Source: Beijerinckiaceae bacterium
Lineage (GTDB): Bacteria; Pseudomonadota; Alphaproteobacteria; Rhizobiales; Beijerinckiaceae
Length of the DNA: 11,639 nt
Direction of reading: 5' to 3'
NCBI GenBank assembly: GCA_947458675.1
Contig: CANHAW010000025.1
Location: 1-11,639, forward strand
Part shown: piece by piece, positions 1-7,980 of the stretch
Numbering within the stretch: the first letter of the stretch is position 1
Layout: every line of letters begins with the position of its first letter
Made by a program: the position numbers and the translations under genes
Notes under the pieces: generated by a model
What the model saw: the letters and a program-made list of their open reading frames with translations, nothing else
What the model was told of the DNA's origin: nothing
Databases searched by the model: none

Positions 1-1860
1 GATTGCGTCAACAATATTTCCTTCGTCCATCTCGAAGGAAACAAAGAAGCGACGGAAGCCGCTTTCGCCAAAGCCGACCGTATCGTCCGGCATAAATTCG
101 TCATCAACCGCATCACTGCGGCGACGATGGAGCCGCGCGCCTGCGTCGGCTATTACGATCCTTTCGCTGATCGCTATACGATCCACACGACGCTGCAGCG
201 CGCGATCCATTATCGCGGCCAGCTCGCCAAAACCCTGCGCGTGCCTGAAAGCAAAGTGCATGTAATCGCCGGCGATATTGGCGGCTCCTTCGGCATGAAG
301 TCGGGTGTCTATAATGAAGTGGCTCTGACGCTCTTTGCCTCCAAAGTCGTCGCTCGCCCCGTCAAATGGACCTCGACACGCTCCGAGGCTTTTCTCTCCG
401 ACGCGCAGGCGCGCGACAATGTCACCGAAGCCGCTCTGGCGCTGGACAAAAACGGCAAGTTTCTCGGCCTGCATGTGAAGACTGTCGCCAATGTCGGCGC
501 CTATCTGCAGCCGGGCGGCGATGGCGGCGCCACTTCCAATCTCGGCACGCTGGCGGGCGTCTATATGACCCCTGCCATTCATGTCGATGTGACCGCCGTC
601 TTCACCAATACAAATCCGATGCGCCCCTATCGCGGCAATGGCCGGCCTGAAGCTGCCTATGTGATCGAGCGCATTATCGATTTGGCGGCCCTGGAACTGA
701 AGATGGATCCGGTTGAAATCCGCCGCATCAATCTCATTCCGCCAAGCGCCCTTCCCTACAAGACGCCGCTGAAATTCACCTATGATTCAGGCGAGTTCGA
801 AAAGGGAATGGATCTCGTTCTTGAAATGGCAGACTGGAAAGGCTTTGAGGCGCGCCGCATTGAGGCGCGCAAGCGCGGCAAGCTGCGCGGCATCGGCCTG
901 TCCAATTCGATCGAAAAAGCTGCTGCTCCCGGTTTTGAAGGCGCAGAAATCCGCTTCGATCGCTCCGGCACGGTGACCATTCTTTCTGGCGCGGTGACGC
1001 AAGGCCAGGGACATGAAACCGTCTTCAAACAGCTCGTCTGCGATCGTTTGGGCATGAAGCCCGACGAGGTGCATTATGTGCAGGGCGACACGGATGCCGT
1101 GTTCTTCGGCGAGGGCACAGGCGGCTCGCGCACGGCCACGGTCGGCGGCTCTGCGCTCCATCTGGCTGCGGAAAAGATCGTCGACAAAGCAACGAAAATC
1201 GCCGCCAAAATGCTGGGCGACGATGCGATCGATTTCAAGGAAGGTATCTTTACCGGCCGCAACACCAACAAGAGCCTGACGATCAGCGAAGTCGCGCGCG
1301 GCTCGACCAATCCCAAAAATCTTCCCGAAGGCATGGAAGTCGGCCTCATTGCCAGCGCTGTCTATGCCAATGATCTCATGAATTATCCAAACGGCAGCCA
1401 TGTCTGCGAACTCGAGATCGATGAGGAAACGGGCAAGGTCGATATTGTTCGCTACAATGTCGTCGATGATGTCGGCACTGTGCTCAACCCGCTTCTGCTC
1501 AAGGGCCAGATCCACGGCGGCGTTTCGCAAGGCGTCGGCCAGATGCTGATGGAAGATCTCACTTACGATCCTGAAAGCGGCGAATTGCTGGCCGGCTCCT
1601 TCATGGATTACGCCATGCCGAAGGCGGATAATTTCTGCCCGATCGAAGTGAAGAGCAATCCTGTGCCGACGAAAACCAATCCGCTTGGTGTTAAAGGCGC
1701 AGGTGAAGCTGGTTGCGTCGGCGCACTTCCTGCTGTTGCCAATGCGCTGGCCAATGCCTTGAGCATTTACGGCATCAAGGATGTCCCGATGCCAGCAACA
1801 CCGGGACGCCTCTGGCATATGATGCAAACAGCGAAGTCACAGCCTGCAGCAGCAGAATGA
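1..1860 (+). CDS. Xanthine dehydrogenase-family molybdopterin-binding large subunit (CoxL-like), 5'-truncated
   Basis: This is the large, molybdenum-cofactor-binding subunit of a molybdenum hydroxylase of the xanthine oxidase superfamily (aldehyde, xanthine or CoxL-like), which hydroxylates a substrate at the Mo centre and passes electrons to FeS and FAD partner subunits. The frame is open from base 1, so the first in-frame ATG (127) is internal: it lies in the conserved MEPRACVGYYDP segment. About 619 codons are present; full-length relatives have roughly 750-800, so the N-terminus lies outside the window. Visible motifs are GGSFGMK (280-300), the active-site loop PYRGNGRPE (625-651), TQGQGHET (997-1020), GTGGSRT (1114-1134) and GVKGAGEAG (1687-1713), whose Glu at 1705-1707 matches the catalytic base of the family. 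The loop is not the AYRCSFR of form I CO dehydrogenase, so true CO oxidation is unlikely; the substrate cannot be told. Partner subunits would be expected upstream. Confidence 0.93.
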   Translation, partial: DCVNNISFVHLEGNKEATEAAFAKADRIVRHKFVINRITAATMEPRACVGYYDPFADRYTIHTTLQRAIHYRGQLAKTLRVPESKVHVIAGDIGGSFGMKSGVYNEVALTLFASKVVARPVKWTSTRSEAFLSDAQARDNVTEAALALDKNGKFLGLHVKTVANVGAYLQPGGDGGATSNLGTLAGVYMTPAIHVDVTAVFTNTNPMRPYRGNGRPEAAYVIERIIDLAALELKMDPVEIRRINLIPPSALPYKTPLKFTYDSGEFEKGMDLVLEMADWKGFEARRIEARKRGKLRGIGLSNSIEKAAAPGFEGAEIRFDRSGTVTILSGAVTQGQGHETVFKQLVCDRLGMKPDEVHYVQGDTDAVFFGEGTGGSRTATVGGSALHLAAEKIVDKATKIAAKMLGDDAIDFKEGIFTGRNTNKSLTISEVARGSTNPKNLPEGMEVGLIASAVYANDLMNYPNGSHVCELEIDEETGKVDIVRYNVVDDVGTVLNPLLLKGQIHGGVSQGVGQMLMEDLTYDPESGELLAGSFMDYAMPKADNFCPIEVKSNPVPTKTNPLGVKGAGEAGCVGALPAVANALANALSIYGIKDVPMPATPGRLWHMMQTAKSQPAAAE

Positions 1861-1911
1861 TGCGCAATCTCCACACGTGAGATGAAAATCATCACGAGAA
1901 TTGAATCTTTA

Positions 1912-1947
1912 AGCGAAGCTTTCTTGCACCAACAAGAGAGCTTCGCT
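1912..1947. terminator. 15-bp hairpin after the CoxL-like gene (possible terminator or processing signal)
   Basis: The arms at 1912-1926 and 1933-1947 pair over 15 bp with a single G-T wobble, closing a 6-base loop (CACCAA). It begins 52 bases after the stop of the molybdenum-enzyme gene and ends 67 bases before the next start. No T-run follows on either strand, only AAAT on the plus side, so it is not a textbook intrinsic terminator. It may stop or stabilise the upstream message, or separate expression of the two genes. The rest of 1861-2014 shows no convincing promoter to me. Confidence 0.5.
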
Positions 1948-2014
1948 AAATCTGCTTGCAAGGGCGATATTGCTGGGGGGTGAAACTCGACCTGATTGAT
2001 CAGGAGTTTTACCT

Positions 2015-3121
2015 ATGGATTTTTTAAATCGTCTTGGACAAAAAAATTGCAACGACAATGATAAATCAGAAGCACGTAACAGCGGCGCAATTTGGCTGAA
2101 ACAGCTCTCTGAATGCCTGAAAACATCGACTGATAAAGCCCCAGCCTTCCAATCGAAAAATGAAATTGTCGGCGAACTTCCTACCATGCGCCTGCGCCGT
2201 TTTGGTACAAGCCGCAAGAATGGCGGGCGTGCGATTCTCCTGATTGCTCCGCTGACGGTTCATGACGCATCTTTTGTCGATCTGATGCGCGGCCATTCGC
2301 TTGTGTCGATTCTTGGCGAAAGCAAAGCTCCAGTCTTCGTCACCGACTGGCGCTCAGCCTCACCCGACATGCGGTTTTTCTCCGTCGATACTTATCTTGC
2401 CGATCTCAATGTCGCCCTTGATGACATTGGCGGCGATGTCGATGTCGTCGGCCTTTGTCAGGGCGGCCTGCTTGCACTCATTCTTGCGGCTCGCTTCCCG
2501 AATAAAATCCGCCGCCTTGTTCTTGCTGGAACGCCGGTGGATATCACGGCCAAATCATCTCCCATGGCCCGGATTGCCAGGAAGGTGAGCGCAAATGCCC
2601 AGATGTTGCCTGAAGATGAAGTCGTGAATGGCGGGCAATGGCTTGGACTGATGGGCTCGGCGCAAGGCCACGAGCGTGCCGCCATCGATACAATGCAGCG
2701 CAATCCAGCTTCATTCGCGCGCAGCGATCTCGATGCTATTGCCGCTTATGAAAACTGGACCCGCAAAAACCTCGATCTGCCGGGTCGCTATACACGCGAA
2801 TTGATTGCCGGCATTTTTGATCGCAATGAATTGGCTTTGGGACTTTTCAAGGCGCTTGGACAAGCCATCGATCTGTCATGCATTTGCGCGCCCATGTTTG
2901 TCCTTTGCGGGGCACGGGATGAAATCGTCCCGAAGGAACAGGCCCTTGCTGTTCTTGAAAAAGTCGGCACAGCAAAGTCGCGCATGCGCATGCTCGTTGC
3001 CCCCTGCGGCCATTTCTCCCTTTTTGTCGGACTGGGCACACTTTCACGCGAATGGCGCACCATCTCGGGCTGGCTGACATCGGAATCTGCAGCGGGCAGG
3101 CTGCGCGTTCAGACAGCCTGA
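2015..3121 (+). CDS. PhaC-like alpha/beta hydrolase with cysteine nucleophile
   Basis: This 368-residue alpha/beta-hydrolase-fold protein resembles class III poly(3-hydroxyalkanoate) synthase subunit PhaC, which polymerises hydroxyacyl-CoA. The nucleophile box is GLCQGG with Cys148 in place of the usual Ser, flanked by VDVV before it and by LVLAGTPVDI about 20 residues after, as in PhaC. The other triad members appear as Asp302 in GARDEIVP and His333 in CGHFSLF. From memory, the Allochromatium PhaC triad is C149/D302/H331, almost the same spacing. The first 60 or so residues are polar and unlike the core. No signal peptide or membrane segment is seen, so it is probably cytoplasmic. The ATG at 2015 has AGGAG at 2002-2006, 8 bases upstream. 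No phaE or phaR partner and no phaA/phaB gene lies nearby, so it may be a PhaC paralogue or a Cys-type acyltransferase/hydrolase rather than the main polymer synthase. Confidence 0.8.
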   Translation: MDFLNRLGQKNCNDNDKSEARNSGAIWLKQLSECLKTSTDKAPAFQSKNEIVGELPTMRLRRFGTSRKNGGRAILLIAPLTVHDASFVDLMRGHSLVSILGESKAPVFVTDWRSASPDMRFFSVDTYLADLNVALDDIGGDVDVVGLCQGGLLALILAARFPNKIRRLVLAGTPVDITAKSSPMARIARKVSANAQMLPEDEVVNGGQWLGLMGSAQGHERAAIDTMQRNPASFARSDLDAIAAYENWTRKNLDLPGRYTRELIAGIFDRNELALGLFKALGQAIDLSCICAPMFVLCGARDEIVPKEQALAVLEKVGTAKSRMRMLVAPCGHFSLFVGLGTLSREWRTISGWLTSESAAGRLRVQTA

Positions 3122-3124
3122 ACG
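3106..3124. terminator. Short hairpin at the convergent gene ends
   Basis: Seven base pairs (CGTTCAG at 3106-3112 with CTGAACG at 3118-3124) close a 5-base loop. It overlaps the stop codon of the PhaC-like gene and lies 7 bases beyond the end of spoVR. Without a T-run on either side it is at best a weak two-way terminator. It is the only candidate between these convergent genes. Confidence 0.3.
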
Positions 3125-3131
3125 ACAGCCT

Positions 3132-4664
3132 TCACGCGTCGAAATGATGTATGCGTGGTTCAGCGGCGTGCTCGCGCATGCCTCTGCCATGCTCGTCAAT
3201 CTCGCGCAGCAAAACCGGATAGCCCCAGAGGTCGGCAAGATAGGCCAACACTTCGCTGGCCTCACGCGACGCAAGCAGCCTGCCGTGCCTTACTGTATGA
3301 TGCAGGATCAGCCGTCGGTCACCCTCCAGATCGACGGCAGCGACTTCAATCTGGGGATCGCTATGACCAACATCATATTCGCGTGCAAGCGCACGACGAA
3401 TACGACGATAACCACGCTCATCGTGGATGGCCTCCACTTTCAAACTTGATTCGGCCGGATCGTCGATGAGCTGAAACAGGCGCCACTCACGCATGACGCG
3501 CGGCGACAGAAATTGAGCGATAAAATTCTCGTCTCGATAATTGGCCCATATGTCATGCAAGACCGGCACAGGATCATTGCAACCAGCAATATCAGGAAAC
3601 CATTCCCGATCTTCAGCCGATGGCTGCACACAGATGCGCTCAAGATCCTGCATCATGGAAAAGCCCAGAGCATAAGGATTGATGCCGGAAAAACGTCGAT
3701 CGTCAAATGACGGCTGAAACACAACATTGGTGTGTGACGCCAGAAACTCGAAATAGGCCCCATCTGAAATATTTCCGCTCTCATGAAGACGGTTCATGAT
3801 TTTGTAATGCACATAAGTGGCAACGCCCTCATTCATCACTTTAGTCAGTCTTTGCGGATGGAAATACTGCGCCATCAGCCGCACGATCCGCAAAATCTCG
3901 CGCTGCCAGGGCGCCAGCCGCGGCGCAGTTTTTTCCAGGAAATAGAGGATATTCTCCTGCGGCAATTCAAGAATGGCTGAAAGGCTCTCGCCACGGGTGC
4001 GCAGATTGGATTTTGGCGCACCACCCGGCAATGTCTCCCAAAGCTCATGATACATGCGCTCGTCATGGTCGCGCCTTTGCTTGGCGCGCGCCTGCTCCGT
4101 CTTGAAGTCGGTTTTGCGGCGCCGCGCAGAGCGATGCACGCCATAGCTCATCAATGCATGGGCAGCATCGAGCAAACGCTCAACATGACGCTCGCCATAA
4201 GCTTCTTCGCATTGCGCGATATAATTTCTGGCATATTGCAGATAATCGAGAATGCCCGCAGCATCGGTCCAGTCACGAAAGACCTTATTGTTTTTGAAAA
4301 AATGATTATGGCCAAAGGCAGCATGAGCAATGACAAGCGTTTGCATGAGCGCCGAATTGCCTTCCATCACATAGGAAATACACGGACTGGAATTGATGAC
4401 AAGCTCATAAGCAAGATCGCTATAGCCCTTGCGATAAAAACCCTCATGCTGGACGAAGCGTTTCCCGAAAGACCAGTGGGCGTAATGAATAGGCATGCCG
4501 GATGCCGCATAGGCATCCAGCATTTGCTCAGATGTGATCACCTCAATCTGGTTTGGGTAGACATTGAGCCGCAATTCTGAGAGCGCAATTTCTTCGACGC
4601 GATCATGAATGCGCTGGATCGTATCGAAACTCCAGTCGGCCCCTTCGAAGAGGAGAGCGCTCAT
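3132..4664 (-). CDS. spoVR: SpoVR family protein (YcgB-like)
   Basis: This 510-residue protein matches the SpoVR/YcgB family along its whole length; E. coli YcgB is of the same size. SpoVR was named for a cortex-formation gene of Bacillus, but the family is common in bacteria that do not sporulate and its biochemical activity is not established. Recognisable segments are AYELVINSSPC (residues 85-95), the histidine-rich AHAAFGHNHFFKNN (113-126) and MNEGVATYVHY (277-287). The clustered His and Glu residues could bind a metal, which is my inference. The N-terminal two thirds form the family core; a smaller C-terminal part (from about 395) follows. There is no signal peptide or clear membrane helix. 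Its ATG overlaps the stop of yeaH (ATGA, 4 bases), so it is translationally coupled as third gene of the prkA-yeaH-spoVR operon. Its stop is 10 bases from that of the convergent PhaC-like gene. Confidence 0.95.
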   Translation of the reverse strand: MSALLFEGADWSFDTIQRIHDRVEEIALSELRLNVYPNQIEVITSEQMLDAYAASGMPIHYAHWSFGKRFVQHEGFYRKGYSDLAYELVINSSPCISYVMEGNSALMQTLVIAHAAFGHNHFFKNNKVFRDWTDAAGILDYLQYARNYIAQCEEAYGERHVERLLDAAHALMSYGVHRSARRRKTDFKTEQARAKQRRDHDERMYHELWETLPGGAPKSNLRTRGESLSAILELPQENILYFLEKTAPRLAPWQREILRIVRLMAQYFHPQRLTKVMNEGVATYVHYKIMNRLHESGNISDGAYFEFLASHTNVVFQPSFDDRRFSGINPYALGFSMMQDLERICVQPSAEDREWFPDIAGCNDPVPVLHDIWANYRDENFIAQFLSPRVMREWRLFQLIDDPAESSLKVEAIHDERGYRRIRRALAREYDVGHSDPQIEVAAVDLEGDRRLILHHTVRHGRLLASREASEVLAYLADLWGYPVLLREIDEHGRGMREHAAEPRIHHFDA

Positions 4665-5950
4665 GCCTGTCCTGCCTCCAGAGATTGCTTGCGTCGCCTG
4701 AACAATTCGCGAAACACCGGATAGATTTCCTGACGCAATGTGACGCGACGCATGGCGGGGCCGGGAGCGAGATTGTCATAGGTCTTCCACAGGCTCGACA
4801 TGGGCATGTCGCTATGGGGCTCATCGACCTCGAGATAGGCGTAATATTGACACAGCGGCAGCAATCCATCGCGCATCAACCCGGTCGTGCGCTCATTGTC
4901 GCCAGATTCATTATCGCCATCGGAAGCCTGGGCAATGTAAATATTCCAATCTCCGACCGGATAGCGCTCGCCGACAATTTTCAATGCCTCCTCAAGTGCA
5001 GAAGAGACGCGCGTGCCGCCAGTCTCGCGGCTTTCAAAGAAGGTTTTCTCGTCGACTTCCTTGGCCTCATCCGTGTGCCGGATGAAAACCAGCTCCACCT
5101 GTTTGTAGCGTCTTTGCAAAAAGACATAGAGCAATATGAAGAAGCGTTTCGCCATATCTTTCATATGCTCGGTCATCGAACCTGACACATCCATGATGCA
5201 GAACATGACTGCTTGCGCGATGGGGCGCGGCGAGGGCTCATAGCGGCGATAGCGTATGTCGATCGGATCGATATAGGGAATGGCGCGGCTGCGTTGCCTA
5301 TGCGTTTCAATCAAGAGGCGCAGCTGCTTTGCGCCCACATCATTGCCGTCTTCTTCGCATTGGCGCAGGGCAAGCTGCAATTTTTCCAGCTCTCCCCGCT
5401 TGGGTCGGTGCAAAGCCATACGTCGCGACAATGCATTTTGCATGGTTCGGGAAACAGCCAGATTGGCGGGCGATCCGCTGCGCTGAAAACCTGCTCGGCG
5501 CAGGCCCATGCTCTCGGTTTGCGACAATTTGCGTCGCTCCAAATCGGGCAATTCGAGATCTTCCAGAAAAAGGCTCAGAAATTCATCAGCCGACAGCGCG
5601 ACCTTGAATTCATCTTCACCGCCGCCGCCCTCTCCAGATCCGATGCCGGCGCCCTTGCCTTTGCCAGAGCCGCCACTGCGCGGGCGCGCAATGCGATCGC
5701 CTTCCAGAAATTCCCTGTTGCCAGGCAGAACGCGACCATGCACGCCCTCACGCCCGGTCCGGAAGGACGGCTCATCAATCCCGCGCGCCGGAATGATGAC
5801 AGTGCCACCCTCGCCCATGTCACGGATCGGGCGAGAAGCAGACACATTCCGCACGGCCTCGCGCAGGATTGCGCCCGCACGCCGCAGGAATCGCTGCCGG
5901 TTCGGCAAGCTTTTGCCTGACGGATTCAGGCGACGATCAATGACATACAT
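4661..5950 (-). CDS. yeaH: YeaH/YhbH family protein (DUF444), VWA-type MIDAS
   Basis: This 429-residue protein belongs to the YeaH/YhbH (DUF444) family; E. coli YeaH has about 427. The N-terminal part begins with the typical MYVIDRRLNPSGKS and carries many basic residues. A low-complexity Gly/Ser/Lys linker spans about residues 93-112. The C-terminal half is a von Willebrand A-like domain with a complete metal-ion-dependent adhesion site: DVSGS at 254-258, Thr313 in GGTRVSSA, and Asp344 in ASDGDN. Such sites bind Mg2+ or Mn2+ and mediate protein-protein contacts. The gene starts 12 bases after prkA and its last codons overlap the spoVR start, so all three are cotranscribed. In E. coli yeaG and yeaH are a two-gene unit induced by general and nitrogen stress. 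The molecular role is unknown; a partner or substrate adaptor of the PrkA protein is plausible. Confidence 0.95.
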   Translation of the reverse strand: MYVIDRRLNPSGKSLPNRQRFLRRAGAILREAVRNVSASRPIRDMGEGGTVIIPARGIDEPSFRTGREGVHGRVLPGNREFLEGDRIARPRSGGSGKGKGAGIGSGEGGGGEDEFKVALSADEFLSLFLEDLELPDLERRKLSQTESMGLRRAGFQRSGSPANLAVSRTMQNALSRRMALHRPKRGELEKLQLALRQCEEDGNDVGAKQLRLLIETHRQRSRAIPYIDPIDIRYRRYEPSPRPIAQAVMFCIMDVSGSMTEHMKDMAKRFFILLYVFLQRRYKQVELVFIRHTDEAKEVDEKTFFESRETGGTRVSSALEEALKIVGERYPVGDWNIYIAQASDGDNESGDNERTTGLMRDGLLPLCQYYAYLEVDEPHSDMPMSSLWKTYDNLAPGPAMRRVTLRQEIYPVFRELFRRRKQSLEAGQA

Positions 5951-5962
5951 CCAGCATCTCCG

Positions 5963-7909
5963 TCAGGCGGATTGCTTCACCCGCATGTACCATTCAACGA
6001 GTCTGCGGACCTGACGTTCGGTATATCCGCGCGCGGCCATGCGAATCACAAAATCCGAATGTTTTTTCTCCGTCTCGCCATCCTTCTTGGAGCCGAAGGA
6101 AATGACCGGCAAAAGATCTTCAACCTGGCTGAACATTCGACGCTCGATGACTTCGCGGATTTTCTCATAACTCGTCCAGGAGGGATTCCGACCGCCATGG
6201 GCGGCGCGCGAACGCAGCGCAAACTTGACCACTTCATTGCGAAAGTCCTTGGGGTTGGCGATGCCCGCAGGCTTTTCGATCTTGGTCAATTCCTGATTGA
6301 GCAATTCGCGATCGAGCAATTGGCCGGTGTCAGGATCTTTGAAGTCCAGATCCTCGATCCAGGCATCGGCATAATCGACATAACGATCAAAGAGATTCTG
6401 TCCATAATCGTGATAGCTCTCGAGATAGGCTTTCTGTATCTCGTGCCCAATGAATTCAGCATAACGGGGCGCAAGCTCCGCCTTGATAAATTCAATATAA
6501 CGCTTTTCAATATCGGGTGGCAGCTGATCGCGCCGGATAGCCTGTTCGAGCACGAACATGAGGTGAACTGGATCTGCGCCAATCTCGACAGAATCATGAT
6601 TGAAAGCAGCCGCCAGAACCTTGAAGGCAAAGCGTGTCGATATGCCGTCCATGCCTTCATCGGGGCCTGCAGCATCTTTATATTCTTGCAAAGATCGCGC
6701 GCGCGGATCGGTCTCGCGAATGCTCTCCCCATCATAAACGCGCAGCTTGGAAAACATGGATGAGTTTTCATGCAGCCTCAGGCGCGACAAAACGGAAAAG
6801 CGCGCGAGCATTTCAAGTGTCGCCGGTGCGCAGGGCGCATTGGAGAGTTCGGATCCACGAATGAGCTTTTCGTAGATTTTCTGCTCTTCAGTGCTCCTCA
6901 GGCAATAGGGCACTTTGATGAGGTAAATGCGATCGAGAAAAGCCTCATTGTTTTTATTGGTCCGAAAAGCCTGCCATTCGCTCTCATTGGAATGGGCCAG
7001 AATGATGCCGGCAAAAGGAATGGCGCCGATATTTTCTGTGCCGATGTAATTGCCCTCCTGCGTTGCCGTCAGCAAGGGATGCAGCATTTTGATCGGCGCC
7101 TTGAACATTTCAACGAATTCAAGAATGCCCTGATTGGCGCGATTGAGCCCGCCTGAATAGGAATAGGCATCAGGATCGTTTTGGGCGAGCATTTCAAGCT
7201 TGCGAATATCGACCTTTCCGACAAGCGAGGAAATATCCTGGTTGTTCTCATCGCCAGGCTCCGTTTTTGCAACTGCAATCTGGCGCAGGCGCGAGGGCAG
7301 GAGCTTGACCACCTTGAACTGCGTAATATCGCCACCAAATTCATCCAGCCGCTTCAAGCACCAGGGCGACATGAGACCGCTGAGCCGACGGCGCGGAATG
7401 TTGAACCTCTCCTCCAGCTCTGCGCCCATGATCTCAGGATCGAACAGGCCAAGCGGGGATTCAAAAACGGGGCTGATCTCTTGGCCGGCCTTCAGCACAT
7501 AAATGGGCTTGGCCTCCATCAGCGCTTTCAATCGTTCAGCCAGTGAGGATTTGCCGCCACCCACAGGGCCAAGCAGATAAAGAATCTGCTTGCGTTCCTC
7601 GAGCCCCTGAGCGGCATGACGAAAGAAAGCGACAATGCGTTCAACCGTATCTTCCATTCCGAAAAATTCGGCAAAGGCCGGATAGGTTCGAATAGAACGA
7701 TTGGAAAAGATTCTCCCAAGCCGGGCATCCTTGCTGGTATCGACAATCACCGGCTCGCCAATAGCTGCAAGAATGCGCTCGGGCGCACTTGCAAAGGCCA
7801 TGGAATCATTCCGGCAGAGTTCGAGATATTCGGGCACCGACATTTCGATTTCGCGTCGGTTCTGAAAATTTTCCGAATATCGGGTCAGGAGATCTTGCGC
7901 AAAGGTCAT
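5963..7909 (-). CDS. prkA: PrkA family AAA+/serine protein kinase (YeaG-like)
   Basis: This 648-residue protein is PrkA/YeaG (E. coli YeaG about 644). The N-terminal region is an AAA+-like ATPase domain: Walker A GPVGGGKS at residues 114-121, Walker B-like ILEFVEMF at 262-269 inside the conserved NRANQGILEFVEMFKAP segment, a sensor-type Asn in AHSNESEW (305-312), and DRIYLIKVPY (326-335). The C-terminal part (about 390-648) is the PrkA domain, rich in charged helices. Serine kinase activity was reported for Bacillus PrkA, but the fold suggests an AAA+ machine and later work has questioned the kinase role. It is soluble and probably cytoplasmic. The ATG at 7909 has GAGGA at 7916-7920 with a 6-base spacer. 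It is the first gene of prkA-yeaH-spoVR and has an EcfG-like promoter motif about 70-100 bases upstream, which fits stress control. Confidence 0.96.
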   Translation of the reverse strand: MTFAQDLLTRYSENFQNRREIEMSVPEYLELCRNDSMAFASAPERILAAIGEPVIVDTSKDARLGRIFSNRSIRTYPAFAEFFGMEDTVERIVAFFRHAAQGLEERKQILYLLGPVGGGKSSLAERLKALMEAKPIYVLKAGQEISPVFESPLGLFDPEIMGAELEERFNIPRRRLSGLMSPWCLKRLDEFGGDITQFKVVKLLPSRLRQIAVAKTEPGDENNQDISSLVGKVDIRKLEMLAQNDPDAYSYSGGLNRANQGILEFVEMFKAPIKMLHPLLTATQEGNYIGTENIGAIPFAGIILAHSNESEWQAFRTNKNNEAFLDRIYLIKVPYCLRSTEEQKIYEKLIRGSELSNAPCAPATLEMLARFSVLSRLRLHENSSMFSKLRVYDGESIRETDPRARSLQEYKDAAGPDEGMDGISTRFAFKVLAAAFNHDSVEIGADPVHLMFVLEQAIRRDQLPPDIEKRYIEFIKAELAPRYAEFIGHEIQKAYLESYHDYGQNLFDRYVDYADAWIEDLDFKDPDTGQLLDRELLNQELTKIEKPAGIANPKDFRNEVVKFALRSRAAHGGRNPSWTSYEKIREVIERRMFSQVEDLLPVISFGSKKDGETEKKHSDFVIRMAARGYTERQVRRLVEWYMRVKQSA

Positions 7910-7980
7910 ATCCCATCCTCGATCCGAATGGTGCCTGCAACGCTTCGCAGCAGATGCTTGCGGTTACAGCCCCGCTTGAC

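Noticed and set aside
787..1827. 346-codon open frame on the minus strand opposite the CoxL-like gene.
   Set aside because: It is antisense to a clearly conserved gene. Long antisense frames are common opposite GC-biased third positions, and its protein shows no recognisable motif.
1..1860. Calling the first gene coxL for aerobic CO dehydrogenase.
   Set aside because: The form I signature AYRCSFR is absent (PYRGNGR instead), so only family membership is supported.
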